Made by a program: the position numbers and the translations under genes. DNA of 28,251 nucleotides from CAZQYB01 sp964582985 (lineage in GTDB: Bacteria > Planctomycetota > Phycisphaerae > Sedimentisphaerales > Anaerobacaceae): the NCBI GenBank assembly GCA_964582985.1, contig CAZOUM010000041.1:1-28251 (forward strand), written 5' to 3'. Shown in pieces: positions 14,622-23,378 of the stretch. Position 1 is the first letter of the stretch. Every line of letters begins with the position of its first letter. The notes under the pieces were generated by a model, which was not told the origin of the DNA, searched no databases, and saw only the letters and a list, made by a program, of their open reading frames with translations.

Positions 14622-16589
14622 CTATGCTTGTTTTCGCGTATACTTTAGCAACCCCGCTGAAAACAAAATTTCCCTGTCCCTGGCGGAAAGTGTTAGCTTC
14701 CCAACAAACTCATACTTGCCGGCCTTTTCAGTAATCTTAACTTCGTCACTGTTCTTAATTGCTTCGAGCAGATTGTCAATTTGCAGAAAGTCTCCCGTCT
14801 TGACTTTGTCATAATCAGCCGGCTCGGCGAATTCTATCGGTACTATGCAGAAGTTAATCAAATTGGCCTTGTGAATCCGCTCAAAACTTTTCGCAATCAC
14901 CACCCGCACGCCCAGATACATTGGGCAAAGAGCGGCATGTTCTCTCGATGACCCCTGCCCATAGCTCTCACCTGCCACAATAACACCGGCCAAGCCTTTT
15001 TTCTTCAAGCCAAGCGCTCGCTCCGCAAACGTCGGCTTGCCCTGCTCATTGAAACAATTGAAAACCACTTTTGCATATTCTGGCACATTCGACCGCAGTT
15101 TCAGATAAGGGCCCGCCGGCATAATATGGTCCGTGGTTATCTTGTCGCCGCACTTAATCAGGACTTGGCCCACCAGCTTCTCCGGTAGCGCCGGTGGCAT
15201 CTCCGGCACAACAATCGTCGACCCACGCAGCACTTCCGCCTTGCCGGCATCTTTTTCACTCAAAGGCTCTTCTATCATACTGTCATCAACAATAAATTCG
15301 TCCGACAGCTCGATTTTGGGATACTCTATTCCCAACAGTTCCGGCAAATCACGCGGGTCCGTAATTCTGCCGGTCAAGGCCGAAGCAACCGCCGTTTCGG
15401 GACTGACCAAATAAACCTGGTCATCTTTTGTCCCGCTTCGGCCGGAAAAATTCCTGTTGAATGTCCGAAGACTCGCTACACCGTCAGCAGGTGAAAAACC
15501 CTGCCCAATGCACGGACCACAGCCCGTCTCAAGGACCCGGGCGCCCGACGAAATCATATCCGCCAATGCCCCGTTTCCCGCCAGCATATTCAAGACGGCT
15601 CTGCTGCCCGGAGCTACTGCAAATTCAACCATATTGTTTATCCGCCTGCCCTTGAGCACTTTCGCTGCCATCATCAAATCTGCGAAGCTCGAATTCGTGC
15701 AGCTGCCTATCACAACCTGTCCGGCTTCAATGCCGGCAATTTCTCTGACGCCTCTGACATTGTCCGGCGAAGAAGGACACGCCGCCAGCGGCTCAAGTTC
15801 CGACAAATTTATTTCCATGACACGGTCATATTCGGCATCCGCGTCGGCCGACAATGGCTCGTAGTCTTTTTCTCGTTTTTGCGCTCTGAGGAATTGCCGG
15901 GTCTGCTCATCACTTGCGAATATGCTCGTTGTCACGCCCAGCTCCGTCCCCATATTTGTTATCGTCGCCCGCTGCGGAACAGTCAGCTCCGAAACACCCC
16001 CACCGAAATATTCCACCGACCAGCCCACGTTACCTTTTGTCGTCAGGATGCTCAGCAGCTTAAGAATAACGTCTTTGGCCGCTACCCAATCAGCCAGTTG
16101 ACCGGTAAGTTTCACGCCTAAGACTTTCGGACATCTCAGGTAGAACGGCCCCCCTGCCATAGCCACCGCCACGTCCAGCCCACCGGCCCCGATGGCAAGC
16201 ATTCCAATACCGCCGCACGTCGGTGTATGAGAATCGCTGCCTAAAAGTGTCGCCCCAGGCCTGCCGGACCGCTCCAGATGCACCTGGTGGCAAATACCGT
16301 TACCCGCCCGCGAATGATAGACCCCGCACTTCGCCGCTATCGTCTGCAAATACAAATGGTCGTTGTGGTTCTCCGGCCCAAACCCAGCTATGTTATGGTC
16401 GACGTAACTCACCGAAAGCTGTGTTTTTACTCTGCCTGCCCCCATCGATTCGTACAATAGGAACGCCGTCGTGCCCGTCGCGTCCTGAACAAGCGTCTGG
16501 TCAATCCGAATACCAATCTGCTCACCGGCGGCAACGCTGCCTTCGACCAGATGTCCGCAAAGTATCTTGTACGTAAGTGTTTGCCCCAA
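14622..16589 (-). CDS. Aconitate hydratase, single-chain Aquifex type
   Basis: A 655-aa enzyme interconverting citrate and isocitrate. Large (N-terminal) and swivel (C-terminal, from about 460) domains are on one chain. Cluster ligands are Cys297 (GSCTNSS), Cys357 and Cys360 (ETGCGPCIGQG); substrate motifs include DQTLVQDATGT, GSDSHTPT and QGSSREHAAL. I choose TTG 16589 as start: the product then begins MGQTLTYKIL, as I recall for this subfamily, and AGGGAG lies 7 bases upstream. A GTG at 16595 would sit one base from that ribosome site. The size and N-terminus fit the putative aconitase subgroup typified by Aquifex and delta-proteobacterial sequences, distinct from the 890-aa AcnA and from AcnB. 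Confidence 0.93.
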   Translation of the reverse strand: MGQTLTYKILCGHLVEGSVAAGEQIGIRIDQTLVQDATGTTAFLLYESMGAGRVKTQLSVSYVDHNIAGFGPENHNDHLYLQTIAAKCGVYHSRAGNGICHQVHLERSGRPGATLLGSDSHTPTCGGIGMLAIGAGGLDVAVAMAGGPFYLRCPKVLGVKLTGQLADWVAAKDVILKLLSILTTKGNVGWSVEYFGGGVSELTVPQRATITNMGTELGVTTSIFASDEQTRQFLRAQKREKDYEPLSADADAEYDRVMEINLSELEPLAACPSSPDNVRGVREIAGIEAGQVVIGSCTNSSFADLMMAAKVLKGRRINNMVEFAVAPGSRAVLNMLAGNGALADMISSGARVLETGCGPCIGQGFSPADGVASLRTFNRNFSGRSGTKDDQVYLVSPETAVASALTGRITDPRDLPELLGIEYPKIELSDEFIVDDSMIEEPLSEKDAGKAEVLRGSTIVVPEMPPALPEKLVGQVLIKCGDKITTDHIMPAGPYLKLRSNVPEYAKVVFNCFNEQGKPTFAERALGLKKKGLAGVIVAGESYGQGSSREHAALCPMYLGVRVVIAKSFERIHKANLINFCIVPIEFAEPADYDKVKTGDFLQIDNLLEAIKNSDEVKITEKAGKYEFVGKLTLSARDREILFSAGLLKYTRKQA

Positions 16590-16712
16590 TTTCACACTCC
16601 CTAAAAATCAAAGCAAACAATTTAACATAAATGCCCCCCGAAGACAAATCGTATTTCATACCCGCCGACGCCTATATCCTATTCGGTCGTTCACAGCTCC
16701 TGACCGCACGTG

Positions 16713-16752
16713 AAAAAAGCGGCCCTGTACCCTCTATAGCACAAGGCCGCTT
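16713..16752 (-). terminator. Rho-independent terminator of the first pseudopilin gene
   Basis: On the minus strand, AAGCGGCC (16752-16745) pairs with GGCCGCTT (16724-16717) around a 20-base loop and is followed by a run of T (to 16713). It lies 43 bases after the stop of the pseudopilin gene. Confidence 0.8.
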
Positions 16753-16795
16753 ACATACTGCTTAAAACAAAAGCACAATGTTATCTAATGTGAGC

Positions 16796-17740
16796 CTAAG
16801 GAATAAGCGTCCCCGTCTGCACCTCGTTCACCAGATACGCATCATTTGAGAACATATCCCCTTCCGGCCAGCCGTCTCCGACTTGCATCGGTATCGTACC
16901 ATCCACAGCGCCTCCTCCCAGCAAGGGATCGCCACCGTATGTCCAAATGTTGTCTAACTCGTCACTACCCGGGACGCCGATACCGACATTCGGCGTCTCC
17001 TCAAAGCGCACAGATAGGTCCTTATAGACAACATTTTGGCCCTCCCCTTCGTGCGATAATGAATTGACAGCAGCCTCTAAGCCATCAGGAGCCAACGAGT
17101 CCAAATGTGGGTTCCTGTCTGCACAAAGAGGACTGTTCTCCTTGCTATATTCCGAGATGGGGAAACCAGGCGTTACGGCGTCTCCTTGGTTAAATGGCAT
17201 ATGGTAGGAATAGCTGACACACTCACCAGGCCAAAGCCCAACTCCTCCCGACGGCATGGAGCCAAAGTCCCAGAGCCACGAAAGACTGATCCCCGGAGGC
17301 CCCCCGGCTTTTTTCGCCCCGAAAATTGTGGAGCCCTCGTCACCCCTGCAGTGAAACAGCTTCGCCGTCACAAAGCCATATTTTACCAAAAGAAAAAAAC
17401 TGGACGTAATCGTCGCGTAGCGCGGGATGCCATCGAAGGCATCGGCCTCTGTCATTGTCGGCATTCCCCACCACACGGTTATGTACCCATCCGGGCTCCA
17501 TTGACAAGTCTCCGTGGCTCCAGTAGTGCTCTTGTTACCGCCAGACCGGGGGTATTCCTCGTCCTCACCGCCGGCGTAAACTGCCATCGCAGTGCCGATA
17601 CCCCTTAGGTTCGTTGTGCACAGCAGTCGATACGCCATCATTCTCGCCTTGGCCAATGCAGGCACCAAAATGGCCATCAGCAATGCTATGATCGCAATCA
17701 CAACCAACAGCTCAATTAATGTAAAACCTTTTTTCTTCAT
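16796..17740 (-). CDS. Type II secretion/type IV pilin-like protein (pseudopilin) 1
   Basis: A 314-aa protein from ATG 17740, with AAGGAGAAG just upstream; a longer in-frame start at 17773 is not needed. The N-terminus MKKKG/FTLIELLVVIAIIALLMA is a class III prepilin signal: the peptidase cuts after Gly, Phe+1 is methylated, and Glu+5 is present. A large exported domain follows. It carries Cys pairs (LLCTTNLRGIGTA), a YSYHMPF segment and a C-terminal HEGEGQNVVYKD that resembles the H-x9-DG ending of planctomycete pseudopilins with one extra residue. Function is probably structural, in a pilus or secretion pseudopilus on the cell surface. It is paralogous to the gene at 19006-19824. It follows the anti-sigma gene by about 150 bases and has its own terminator. 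Confidence 0.88.
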   Translation of the reverse strand: MKKKGFTLIELLVVIAIIALLMAILVPALAKARMMAYRLLCTTNLRGIGTAMAVYAGGEDEEYPRSGGNKSTTGATETCQWSPDGYITVWWGMPTMTEADAFDGIPRYATITSSFFLLVKYGFVTAKLFHCRGDEGSTIFGAKKAGGPPGISLSWLWDFGSMPSGGVGLWPGECVSYSYHMPFNQGDAVTPGFPISEYSKENSPLCADRNPHLDSLAPDGLEAAVNSLSHEGEGQNVVYKDLSVRFEETPNVGIGVPGSDELDNIWTYGGDPLLGGGAVDGTIPMQVGDGWPEGDMFSNDAYLVNEVQTGTLIP

Positions 17741-17889
17741 AAACTTCTCCTTTAACTCTTGCCATGTTCGCAACCCAAAACCTGTCTGGGTCGCTTCTGT
17801 TATCTGTTTTTCTCAAGACACAATTATCTACCGCCGTCTCTTAGATTGCTCATCATCATTATATCCGATACATAAACCTCTAACAAGAT

Positions 17890-18288
17890 TCACAGAGACA
17901 GGCGAATTATCTCGTTTATTTCCGAAATCCAGGTCAAAGTTAATACAAAGTAAACTGTCACAAAAACTATTAAAACCGCCGCTGCAGCGCGTCTTAAAAA
18001 CAAGTTCCCCGCAATCCTGTTGCCGACCGACAGGATGTTTCTTCGGCCGGACGTGTCAATACGGTTTATGACGCCTATTGCCGCATCTTCCCGGCTCGCA
18101 ATGCCCATATCAAACTTGGCAAAGAATTGTGTTAGTAATCGCTCTTCTTCTACCAGCTTCTGCGCATAGTCGCTGCAGCTCGAACACTCGCTAAGGTGCT
18201 CCTCAAACATCTCCCTTTCCGTCTCCGGTAGAATCCCGCTAATATGGTCTGTAATCCGGTCCCGTATTCTCTCACAATCACTGTTCAT
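17890..18288 (-). CDS. Membrane-anchored zinc-finger anti-sigma factor
   Basis: A 132-aa protein. The N-terminal half has the ZAS motif with HLSECSSC (His-x3-Cys-x2-Cys at about 31-38), preceded by an upstream Cys/His-containing helix. The C-terminal half has one transmembrane helix at about residues 100-122 (AAAAVLIVFVTVYFVL), so it would hold the sigma factor at the inner membrane. Its ATG overlaps the end of the sigma gene by 11 bases, with AAGGGG upstream inside the sigma gene, giving translational coupling. The periplasmic tail is only about ten residues, so it is unlikely to sense a periplasmic ligand itself. Confidence 0.88.
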   Translation of the reverse strand: MNSDCERIRDRITDHISGILPETEREMFEEHLSECSSCSDYAQKLVEEERLLTQFFAKFDMGIASREDAAIGVINRIDTSGRRNILSVGNRIAGNLFLRRAAAAVLIVFVTVYFVLTLTWISEINEIIRLSL

Positions 18289-18805
18289 TATGCACCCCTT
18301 CTGTTAACAATCTGTGCAATAGCTTCCTTGCTGTTCTGATTCTCTGACACGCTCCAGAGTGCGAAATATTCAGCTTCTCACCTATAAGTTTTGCACTCTT
18401 GTTATCAAAGTAGTACATTATCAACGGCACTCGATATTGCCGGGGCAGACGCCTGATGGCCCCTTCCAAATCGTAATTCTCATTTGTTGCTTCTCGCCGC
18501 TGCACTGCCTTCTTGGCCGCGAACGCCTTCGCATATTTTTGCCTGCGAAGAAAATCAATACAAAGGTTCTTGGCAATTCGCAGAATCCACCGGCCAAACT
18601 GCTCATTATCGCGAAGCTTCCTTATTTTCAAAAAACCTCTAAGCACCGCGTCTTGAGAAATATCTTCGGCATCGTCAACGTTTGCGAGCATACCCAGGCA
18701 CACGGCAAAAACACCCCTGTAGTGCCTTTTCACTAACAGCGCATAAGCACTCTTGTCGCCCCGCTGACTGGCAACAACCAGGATGTCATCTGAAAAATCG
18801 TCCAA
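18278..18805 (-). CDS. ECF-type RNA polymerase sigma factor
   Basis: A 175-aa sigma factor with region 2 (DDAEDISQDAVLRGFLKI, about 45-62, and FGRWILRIAKNLCIDFLRR) and region 4 (LPRQYRVPLIMYYFDNKS...ISHSGACQRIRTARKLL). It starts at TTG 18805: the codon directly upstream is TGA and no usable ATG lies near the N-terminus; GGGA stands about 8 bases upstream. The downstream overlapping gene is its anti-sigma factor. Targets are unknown; the two flanking pseudopilin genes are candidates by position only. Confidence 0.92.
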   Translation of the reverse strand: MDDFSDDILVVASQRGDKSAYALLVKRHYRGVFAVCLGMLANVDDAEDISQDAVLRGFLKIRKLRDNEQFGRWILRIAKNLCIDFLRRQKYAKAFAAKKAVQRREATNENYDLEGAIRRLPRQYRVPLIMYYFDNKSAKLIGEKLNISHSGACQRIRTARKLLHRLLTEGVHNEQ

Positions 18806-18924
18806 TCAAGATTCCCTGATTTCCTGCCACTATATAAAGACGAATGGTAAGGCCCGGAATGCAAAAAAATCCCGAATTTTTTATATTATTTTAGACCTGC
18901 CGCCTTGTCGGCTTAGCCGATACC

Positions 18925-18958
18925 AAAAGCGGCCTTATGCGCATTCGCATAAGGCCGC
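18925..18958 (-). terminator. Rho-independent terminator of the second pseudopilin gene
   Basis: A perfect 13-bp stem (18929-18941 with 18946-18958) with a 4-base loop, followed on the minus strand by TTTT (18928-18925). It lies 48 bases after the stop of the pseudopilin gene at 19006. Its stem begins GCGGCCTT and ends GGCCGCTTTT on the minus strand, like the terminator of the paralogous gene at 16713-16752. Confidence 0.85.
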
Positions 18959-19005
18959 CGGATGACACATTAGTCGCCACAACACTTAATTCCTCTCCTG
19001 CCCTC

Positions 19006-19824
19006 CTAAAAGATGCCCTCGTTCACCAGGAAGGAGTCCTCTCTATTTCCCGGCATATCGAGCTTCGTGGGAGCAATTGTTGTTTCATCAAACTTATAGC
19101 CCATAATATAGATATCGTCGTCGTTGAGACCGCACGCGCTACCCCTGTCTTCGATTTCTGTCCCTTGAGTCTTTGAAAATTCCACGTGACTGTCAACAAA
19201 CAACACGTTTTGACCCTCTCTTCCGTGAGCAGCGCTGTTTCCTACCTCCTTAGGGCCGAAGGAAGTATCATTGGGCAGAATACCAGCTATATTCCACGGG
19301 TTCCGGTCAGCCGCCATCGCCAGAGCAGGATTGCTCGCCGAGCTCAGACGGTAATGCAACCCGCTGCCGTCATCATAAGGCATATGATACGCATAGCTGC
19401 ATTGTGCGACTGGGTCCCCGAAATCCCAAAATAAGAACGGCTGACCAGTAGGCATGGACTCTCCCGAGTCAGGGTCGCTCTTGCAGATAAACTGCTTAGG
19501 TGTCGCATAGTCGTACTTTACCAAAAGATAGAGACTCGACGAAATGCTCGCGCCTGACGCGTAGGCAGTTGCCGCATCAGCTGCGCCACCGTCCGTCGTA
19601 GCCCAAATGCTCGCCCTGAACCCGGCACACGGGAATCGGCCGGAATCATCATTCCCGGCATAGATGGCCGACGCCGTCCCGATACCCTTCAGGTTTGTCC
19701 CGCACACCACGCGGTTAGCCATCTCCCGCACCCTTGCAAGAGCGGGCATCAGGATGCTCATCAGCAGCGCTATGATCGCAATCACGACCAACAGCTCAAT
19801 CAATGTGAAACCTTTCCTTTTCAT
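19006..19824 (-). CDS. Type II secretion/type IV pilin-like protein (pseudopilin) 2
   Basis: A 272-aa protein from ATG 19824, with AAGGAGAA 6-7 bases upstream; the longer open frame to 19929 lacks the prepilin signal at its start. The leader MKRKG/FTLIELLVVIAIIALLMS is a prepilin peptidase site with Glu+5. It shares with the gene at 16796 the segment CxTNL(R/K)GIGTA, a FLVKYD/LVKYG block, Tyr-His-Met-Pro and a C-terminal HGREGQNVLFVD, so the two are paralogues that have diverged strongly in the middle. Likely a surface pseudopilin. It has its own terminator and sits upstream of the sigma gene on the same strand, separated by 200 bases. Confidence 0.88.
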   Translation of the reverse strand: MKRKGFTLIELLVVIAIIALLMSILMPALARVREMANRVVCGTNLKGIGTASAIYAGNDDSGRFPCAGFRASIWATTDGGAADAATAYASGASISSSLYLLVKYDYATPKQFICKSDPDSGESMPTGQPFLFWDFGDPVAQCSYAYHMPYDDGSGLHYRLSSASNPALAMAADRNPWNIAGILPNDTSFGPKEVGNSAAHGREGQNVLFVDSHVEFSKTQGTEIEDRGSACGLNDDDIYIMGYKFDETTIAPTKLDMPGNREDSFLVNEGIF

Positions 19825-20331
19825 AATTATTCTCCTTACGCTTTTTCGAGATTCGCGGGCCCAGCCGCTCTTAAGCACGCTTTGATTACGTCTTAACAGA
19901 TAAATGCAGTTTCTCCTGCCATATACCAACTATTTTCCTCGCGAATCCCTTTACCATTTCATTTTTCGCCTAAGAACGGCTGCCTTAAATTCTCATTCAG
20001 AAATCGTACCCGTTACTCAGTGCGCGCACACCTCACGCCCGGCCGCTACGGCCTCGATGGCCTCAATGGCATACACTGCACCGACAGAATTTTACTTCTG
20101 ACAGACATCATTTCTGACAGGCAGGTTTAAGGTGGGAATATAAAAACTCTTGAAAATTATGATGACTGTTAAATACTTATAAAGCGTTTAAAACCTACCT
20201 ATCTATCTATCACATATATACTACTACAGAAGTCCCTCCGCTGTCAAACAAATTCTGCCAAATTTCTCCAACTTTCTTGAAAATTTTCGCAGTTGGCCTT
20301 ATATCTTTAATTTCGGCTTGGAATCACAGAT
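19825..20331. other. Divergent intergenic region, no gene seen
   Basis: About 500 bases between divergent genes. It holds the ribosome site of pseudopilin 2 and a promoter-like pair for the pyrophosphorylase gene. There is a direct repeat TTCTGACAG at 20096-20104 and 20112-20120, and a short CTAT tetranucleotide run near 20200. GC drops towards 20150-20300. A 65-codon open frame on the plus strand (19904-20101) has no family features. No tRNA or riboswitch pattern was recognised. Confidence 0.5.
20277..20305 (+). promoter_or_regulatory. Candidate promoter of the UDP-sugar pyrophosphorylase gene
   Basis: TTGAAA (20277-20282), a 17-base spacer and TATATC (20300-20305). The gene starts 26 bases later. 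Confidence 0.45.
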
Positions 20332-21759
20332 ATGATTACCAAAAAAACGCTTGAAAACACAAAAAAACTGCTCCAAAAACACAATCAGGGCCATCTTTTG
20401 GCCTTCTGGGGGCAGTTAAAGCCGCCACAGAGGCAGAATCTGCTTGCCCAGATCGAAAACCTCGATTTTTCAAAAATAGACGATTGGGTGGCTAAATGCA
20501 CCGAAAAAACCGCTAACGCTGCCGTACCAGCCGATTTTGCCCCTGCTCCATCCTACGGCCACGCCCCGTCCACCCCTGACCAGCAGCAAAAATATGCCCG
20601 CGCCAAAGAATTAGGCAAAGAGCTAATTTCAGCCGGCAAGGTGGCCGCCTTTGTCGTTGCCGGCGGACAGGCAACCAGACTCGGATTCGACGGCCCAAAA
20701 GGCAATTTCCCCATCAGCCCCGTCAAAAACAAAACGCTCTTTCGAATCTTCGCAGAAACTATCGCAGCAGTTTCGCAAAAATATAACACCACATGCCCCT
20801 GGTATATTATGACAAGCCCCCTGAACCACGCTGAGACCGTAGAAATTTTTCGCTCCAACGATTACTACGGCCTCAACGAAAAAGACGTATTTATATTCCA
20901 GCAGGGCACTCTGCCCAATTTCAGTCTTGATGGCAAAATCCTCTTGGCCGACAAAGCAAACATTGCCTGCTCACCTGACGGCCACGGCGGAAGCCTCAAA
21001 GCCCTCTACAAAACTGCTGCCCTCGACGATATGAAAAAACGCGGCGTAGAATTCATTAGCTATTGGCAGGTAGATAATCCACTCGTAAATATTTTTGACC
21101 CGCTCTTCATAGGCCTCCACGTCCTCGACCAGGCCGAAATGTCCTCAAAGGCCGTGATAAAAACCGGCCCAAAGGAAAAAGTCGGCAATTTCGGCTTGGT
21201 CGACGGTAGGGTAACCGTCATCGAATACAGCGATTTGCCCGATGAGCTCGCCGAGAAACGAAATCCCGACGGCTCTTTGGCCTTTAGCCTCGGCAGCATC
21301 GCCATCCATATCATCAGTCGCACTTTTGTTCAAAGGCTTAACACCGCCGGCTTTTCTTTGCCTCTGCACAAAGCCGTCAAAAAAATCCCACATATCGACC
21401 AGCAGGCAAATCCCGTTGAACCCACAGAAGCAAACGGCATAAAACTCGAGACCTTCGTCTTTGACGCTCTGCCTCTGGCCTCAAAGTCAATAATCTTACA
21501 TATCCTCCGAAGCCAGGAATTTGCTCCCACCAAAAACGCCGCCGGCCTTGACAGCGTCGAAACAACAAGGCGAATGATGGTTGCACGTGCCGCCGATTGG
21601 CTCGAATCAGCCGGCGTCACTATCCCCAAAAAGCCGGATGGCTCACCCGATTGCCTCATCGAAATAGCACCGAGCTTCGCATTGGAAAAAGATGATGTCA
21701 AAGCAAAGCTGACCCAGATACCCGAAATCAAACCGAACGATAAACTCTACTTGGCCTAA
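20332..21759 (+). CDS. UDP-N-acetylglucosamine/UDP-glucose pyrophosphorylase family protein (UDPGP type)
   Basis: A 475-aa nucleotidyltransferase of the eukaryote-like UDPGP/UAP1 family. The nucleotide-binding signature VVAGGQATRLGFDGPKG is at 108-124, then SPVKNKTLF and the substrate-side ACSPDGHGGSLKAL. The family makes UDP-sugars from UTP and a sugar 1-phosphate (GlcNAc-1-P, GalNAc-1-P or Glc-1-P); the exact sugar cannot be fixed by eye, though the overall pattern is closer to UAP1 than to UGP2. The start is ATG 20332 after a weak GGAAT. It converges with queA, with only 10 bases between the stops. Confidence 0.88.
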   Translation: MITKKTLENTKKLLQKHNQGHLLAFWGQLKPPQRQNLLAQIENLDFSKIDDWVAKCTEKTANAAVPADFAPAPSYGHAPSTPDQQQKYARAKELGKELISAGKVAAFVVAGGQATRLGFDGPKGNFPISPVKNKTLFRIFAETIAAVSQKYNTTCPWYIMTSPLNHAETVEIFRSNDYYGLNEKDVFIFQQGTLPNFSLDGKILLADKANIACSPDGHGGSLKALYKTAALDDMKKRGVEFISYWQVDNPLVNIFDPLFIGLHVLDQAEMSSKAVIKTGPKEKVGNFGLVDGRVTVIEYSDLPDELAEKRNPDGSLAFSLGSIAIHIISRTFVQRLNTAGFSLPLHKAVKKIPHIDQQANPVEPTEANGIKLETFVFDALPLASKSIILHILRSQEFAPTKNAAGLDSVETTRRMMVARAADWLESAGVTIPKKPDGSPDCLIEIAPSFALEKDDVKAKLTQIPEIKPNDKLYLA

Positions 21760-21769
21760 AAGGCACCAG

Positions 21770-22819
21770 CTACATTATCAGCATCGCATCACCGTAAGAA
21801 TAAAAGCGGTATCGCTGCTCAATCGCGTGCCGATACGCAGCCAGAATGCTTTCCAAACCGGCAAACGCCGCAACCAGCGCAAGCAGGCTTGACTTCGGAA
21901 GGTGAAAATTCGTCACCATAGCATCGACTAACTTGAATTTATACCCGGGTGTTATGAACAGCGTCGCCTCTCCACCGCCAGCTTCCACACCTGAGCCCAC
22001 AGCCATTGTCTCCAGCGCCCGCACCGATGTTGTCCCCACCGCGATTGTCCTCCCGCCCTTCTCTTTTGCTGCATTTATCATCCGAGCACCTTCTTCCGCG
22101 ATACAGAACCGCTCCTGCTCAATCTCGTGCTCCTCAACATTCTCCGTAGTTATCGGTCTAAATGTCCCCCGCCCCACGTGCAGCGTAATATATGCAAAGA
22201 AAACTCCCGCTTTTCTTAACTGCTCTATCAGCTCATCCGTAAAATGCAGCCCCGCCGTCGGAGCAGCCACCGCCCCGGCCTTTCGAGCGTACACCGTTTG
22301 GTACCGTACCTCATCCATCGCCGCTACGGACAGGTCGTCACCACGCTTGATATATGGCGGCAGCGGAGGAAAACCTATTCTCTCAAGCGCAGTTCCGGCA
22401 TCCGACTTTGTCCCTACCTTCAATCGGCATCTGCCACCACCCAATTTCTCCGTCACCTCTGCCCGGCAAAAATCCTCTTTCTCTTTGTCCCTCAAGTGTA
22501 TGGTTTCGCCGACCTTAACTCTACGGGCGCCTTTGAGCATCACTTCCCACACGCAGGGTGCCCTTTCGGTCAGAAACAATCCTTCCAGCTTGCCGCCGCT
22601 GCTGCGCCTGCCAAAAAAGCGGGCCGGCAGGACCTTTGTGTCGTTGAGCACCAGGCAGTCGCCGGGCGATAAAAAGTCACCAATCCCGCTGAAACCGCTG
22701 TCGACAAGCTCACCATTCTCACGATTGAGAACCAGCAGCCGCGAATCGCTTCGAACGCGGGCCGGCTGCTGTGCAATCAACTCAACTGGCAACTCGTAAT
22801 TTAGACTCTCCGTTTTCAT
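21770..22819 (-). CDS. queA: S-adenosylmethionine:tRNA ribosyltransferase-isomerase
   Basis: A 349-aa enzyme that adds the epoxycyclopentanediol ring from SAM ribose to preQ1 in tRNA, the penultimate step of queuosine synthesis. Family marks are the start YELPVELIAQQPARVRSDSR, NDTKVLPARFFG, APTAGLHFTDELI, HVGRGTF and the C-terminal NFHLPKSSLLALVAAFAG. I use ATG 22819; an in-frame TTG at 22825 adds two residues. No other queuosine gene is in the window. Confidence 0.97.
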   Translation of the reverse strand: MKTESLNYELPVELIAQQPARVRSDSRLLVLNRENGELVDSGFSGIGDFLSPGDCLVLNDTKVLPARFFGRRSSGGKLEGLFLTERAPCVWEVMLKGARRVKVGETIHLRDKEKEDFCRAEVTEKLGGGRCRLKVGTKSDAGTALERIGFPPLPPYIKRGDDLSVAAMDEVRYQTVYARKAGAVAAPTAGLHFTDELIEQLRKAGVFFAYITLHVGRGTFRPITTENVEEHEIEQERFCIAEEGARMINAAKEKGGRTIAVGTTSVRALETMAVGSGVEAGGGEATLFITPGYKFKLVDAMVTNFHLPKSSLLALVAAFAGLESILAAYRHAIEQRYRFYSYGDAMLIM

Positions 22820-22993
22820 AACCAAAACTTATCAGACCGTCCGCAGAATGACAAAAAAATTCTGACTTGATAATGACTCGATTTTGACACGTTTGCACCC
22901 CGCCGCAAATTTCTTACAAAAGTCGCTCAACGTTGCGGACGATACGAACAACACAAATGTATTAAGAACAATAGCGTCTCAAGGGTACGGCCA

Positions 22994-23191
22994 ATGGCTT
23001 CGAGAGAATATTTTGAGCAAACCGCGACTTCAATCGCTTCGCTGGGCAGGAACGAGCTTAAAAGACGAATCAAACACTTCAAGGGCAGATTCAAACTGGA
23101 TTTTACTGACGATTACCTGAACAACCTCACTGTTGACAGGCTAAGACACATCCTCTTGGCCGCCTCCATAAACTCAAAGCCCCACAACTGA
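22994..23191 (+). CDS. Small protein of unknown function
   Basis: A 65-aa ORF with AAGGG 8 bases before the ATG. The sequence is amphipathic and basic: two helices around ELKRRIKHFKGRFKLDF and LTVDRLRHILLAA. This pattern looks protein-like, and I have an uncertain impression of similar short proteins in planctomycetes. A second overlapping frame (22884-23120) is less protein-like. Function unknown. Confidence 0.5.
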   Translation: MASREYFEQTATSIASLGRNELKRRIKHFKGRFKLDFTDDYLNNLTVDRLRHILLAASINSKPHN

Positions 23192-23342
23192 AACCACCTC
23201 CTCATCATTGAGTTCGCCAGCCGGAACTCACCAGCCAATCGTATGTAGAAAGCGTCGAACCATTTACAAGCACAAACTGATGCGAAAAGCCGCCCGTCTC
23301 ACGAGAAAACCCTTCTTCCCGGCCAACGACTCCCCAAAGCGC

Positions 23343-23378
23343 AAAAGAAAGGCTGAAGCCAAAACTGGCTTCAGCCTT
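23343..23378 (-). terminator. Strong hairpin with T-rich tail on the minus strand
   Basis: A perfect 13-bp stem (23349-23361 with 23366-23378) and 4-base loop. The flanking A-rich run (23343-23350) reads as a T-rich tail on the minus strand, as in the two pseudopilin terminators. No minus-strand gene ends here, so either an unannotated transcript comes from the right or the hairpin serves the small plus-strand ORF without a T-run. Confidence 0.5.

Noticed and set aside
16590..16595. GTG 16595 as aconitase start
   Set aside because: It would be one base from the ribosome site; TTG 16589 gives correct spacing and the usual MGQTLT-type N-terminus.
22884..23120. A 78-codon plus-strand open frame overlapping the 65-aa ORF
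   Set aside because: Its composition is less protein-like and it lacks a ribosome site; the 22994 frame is preferred.
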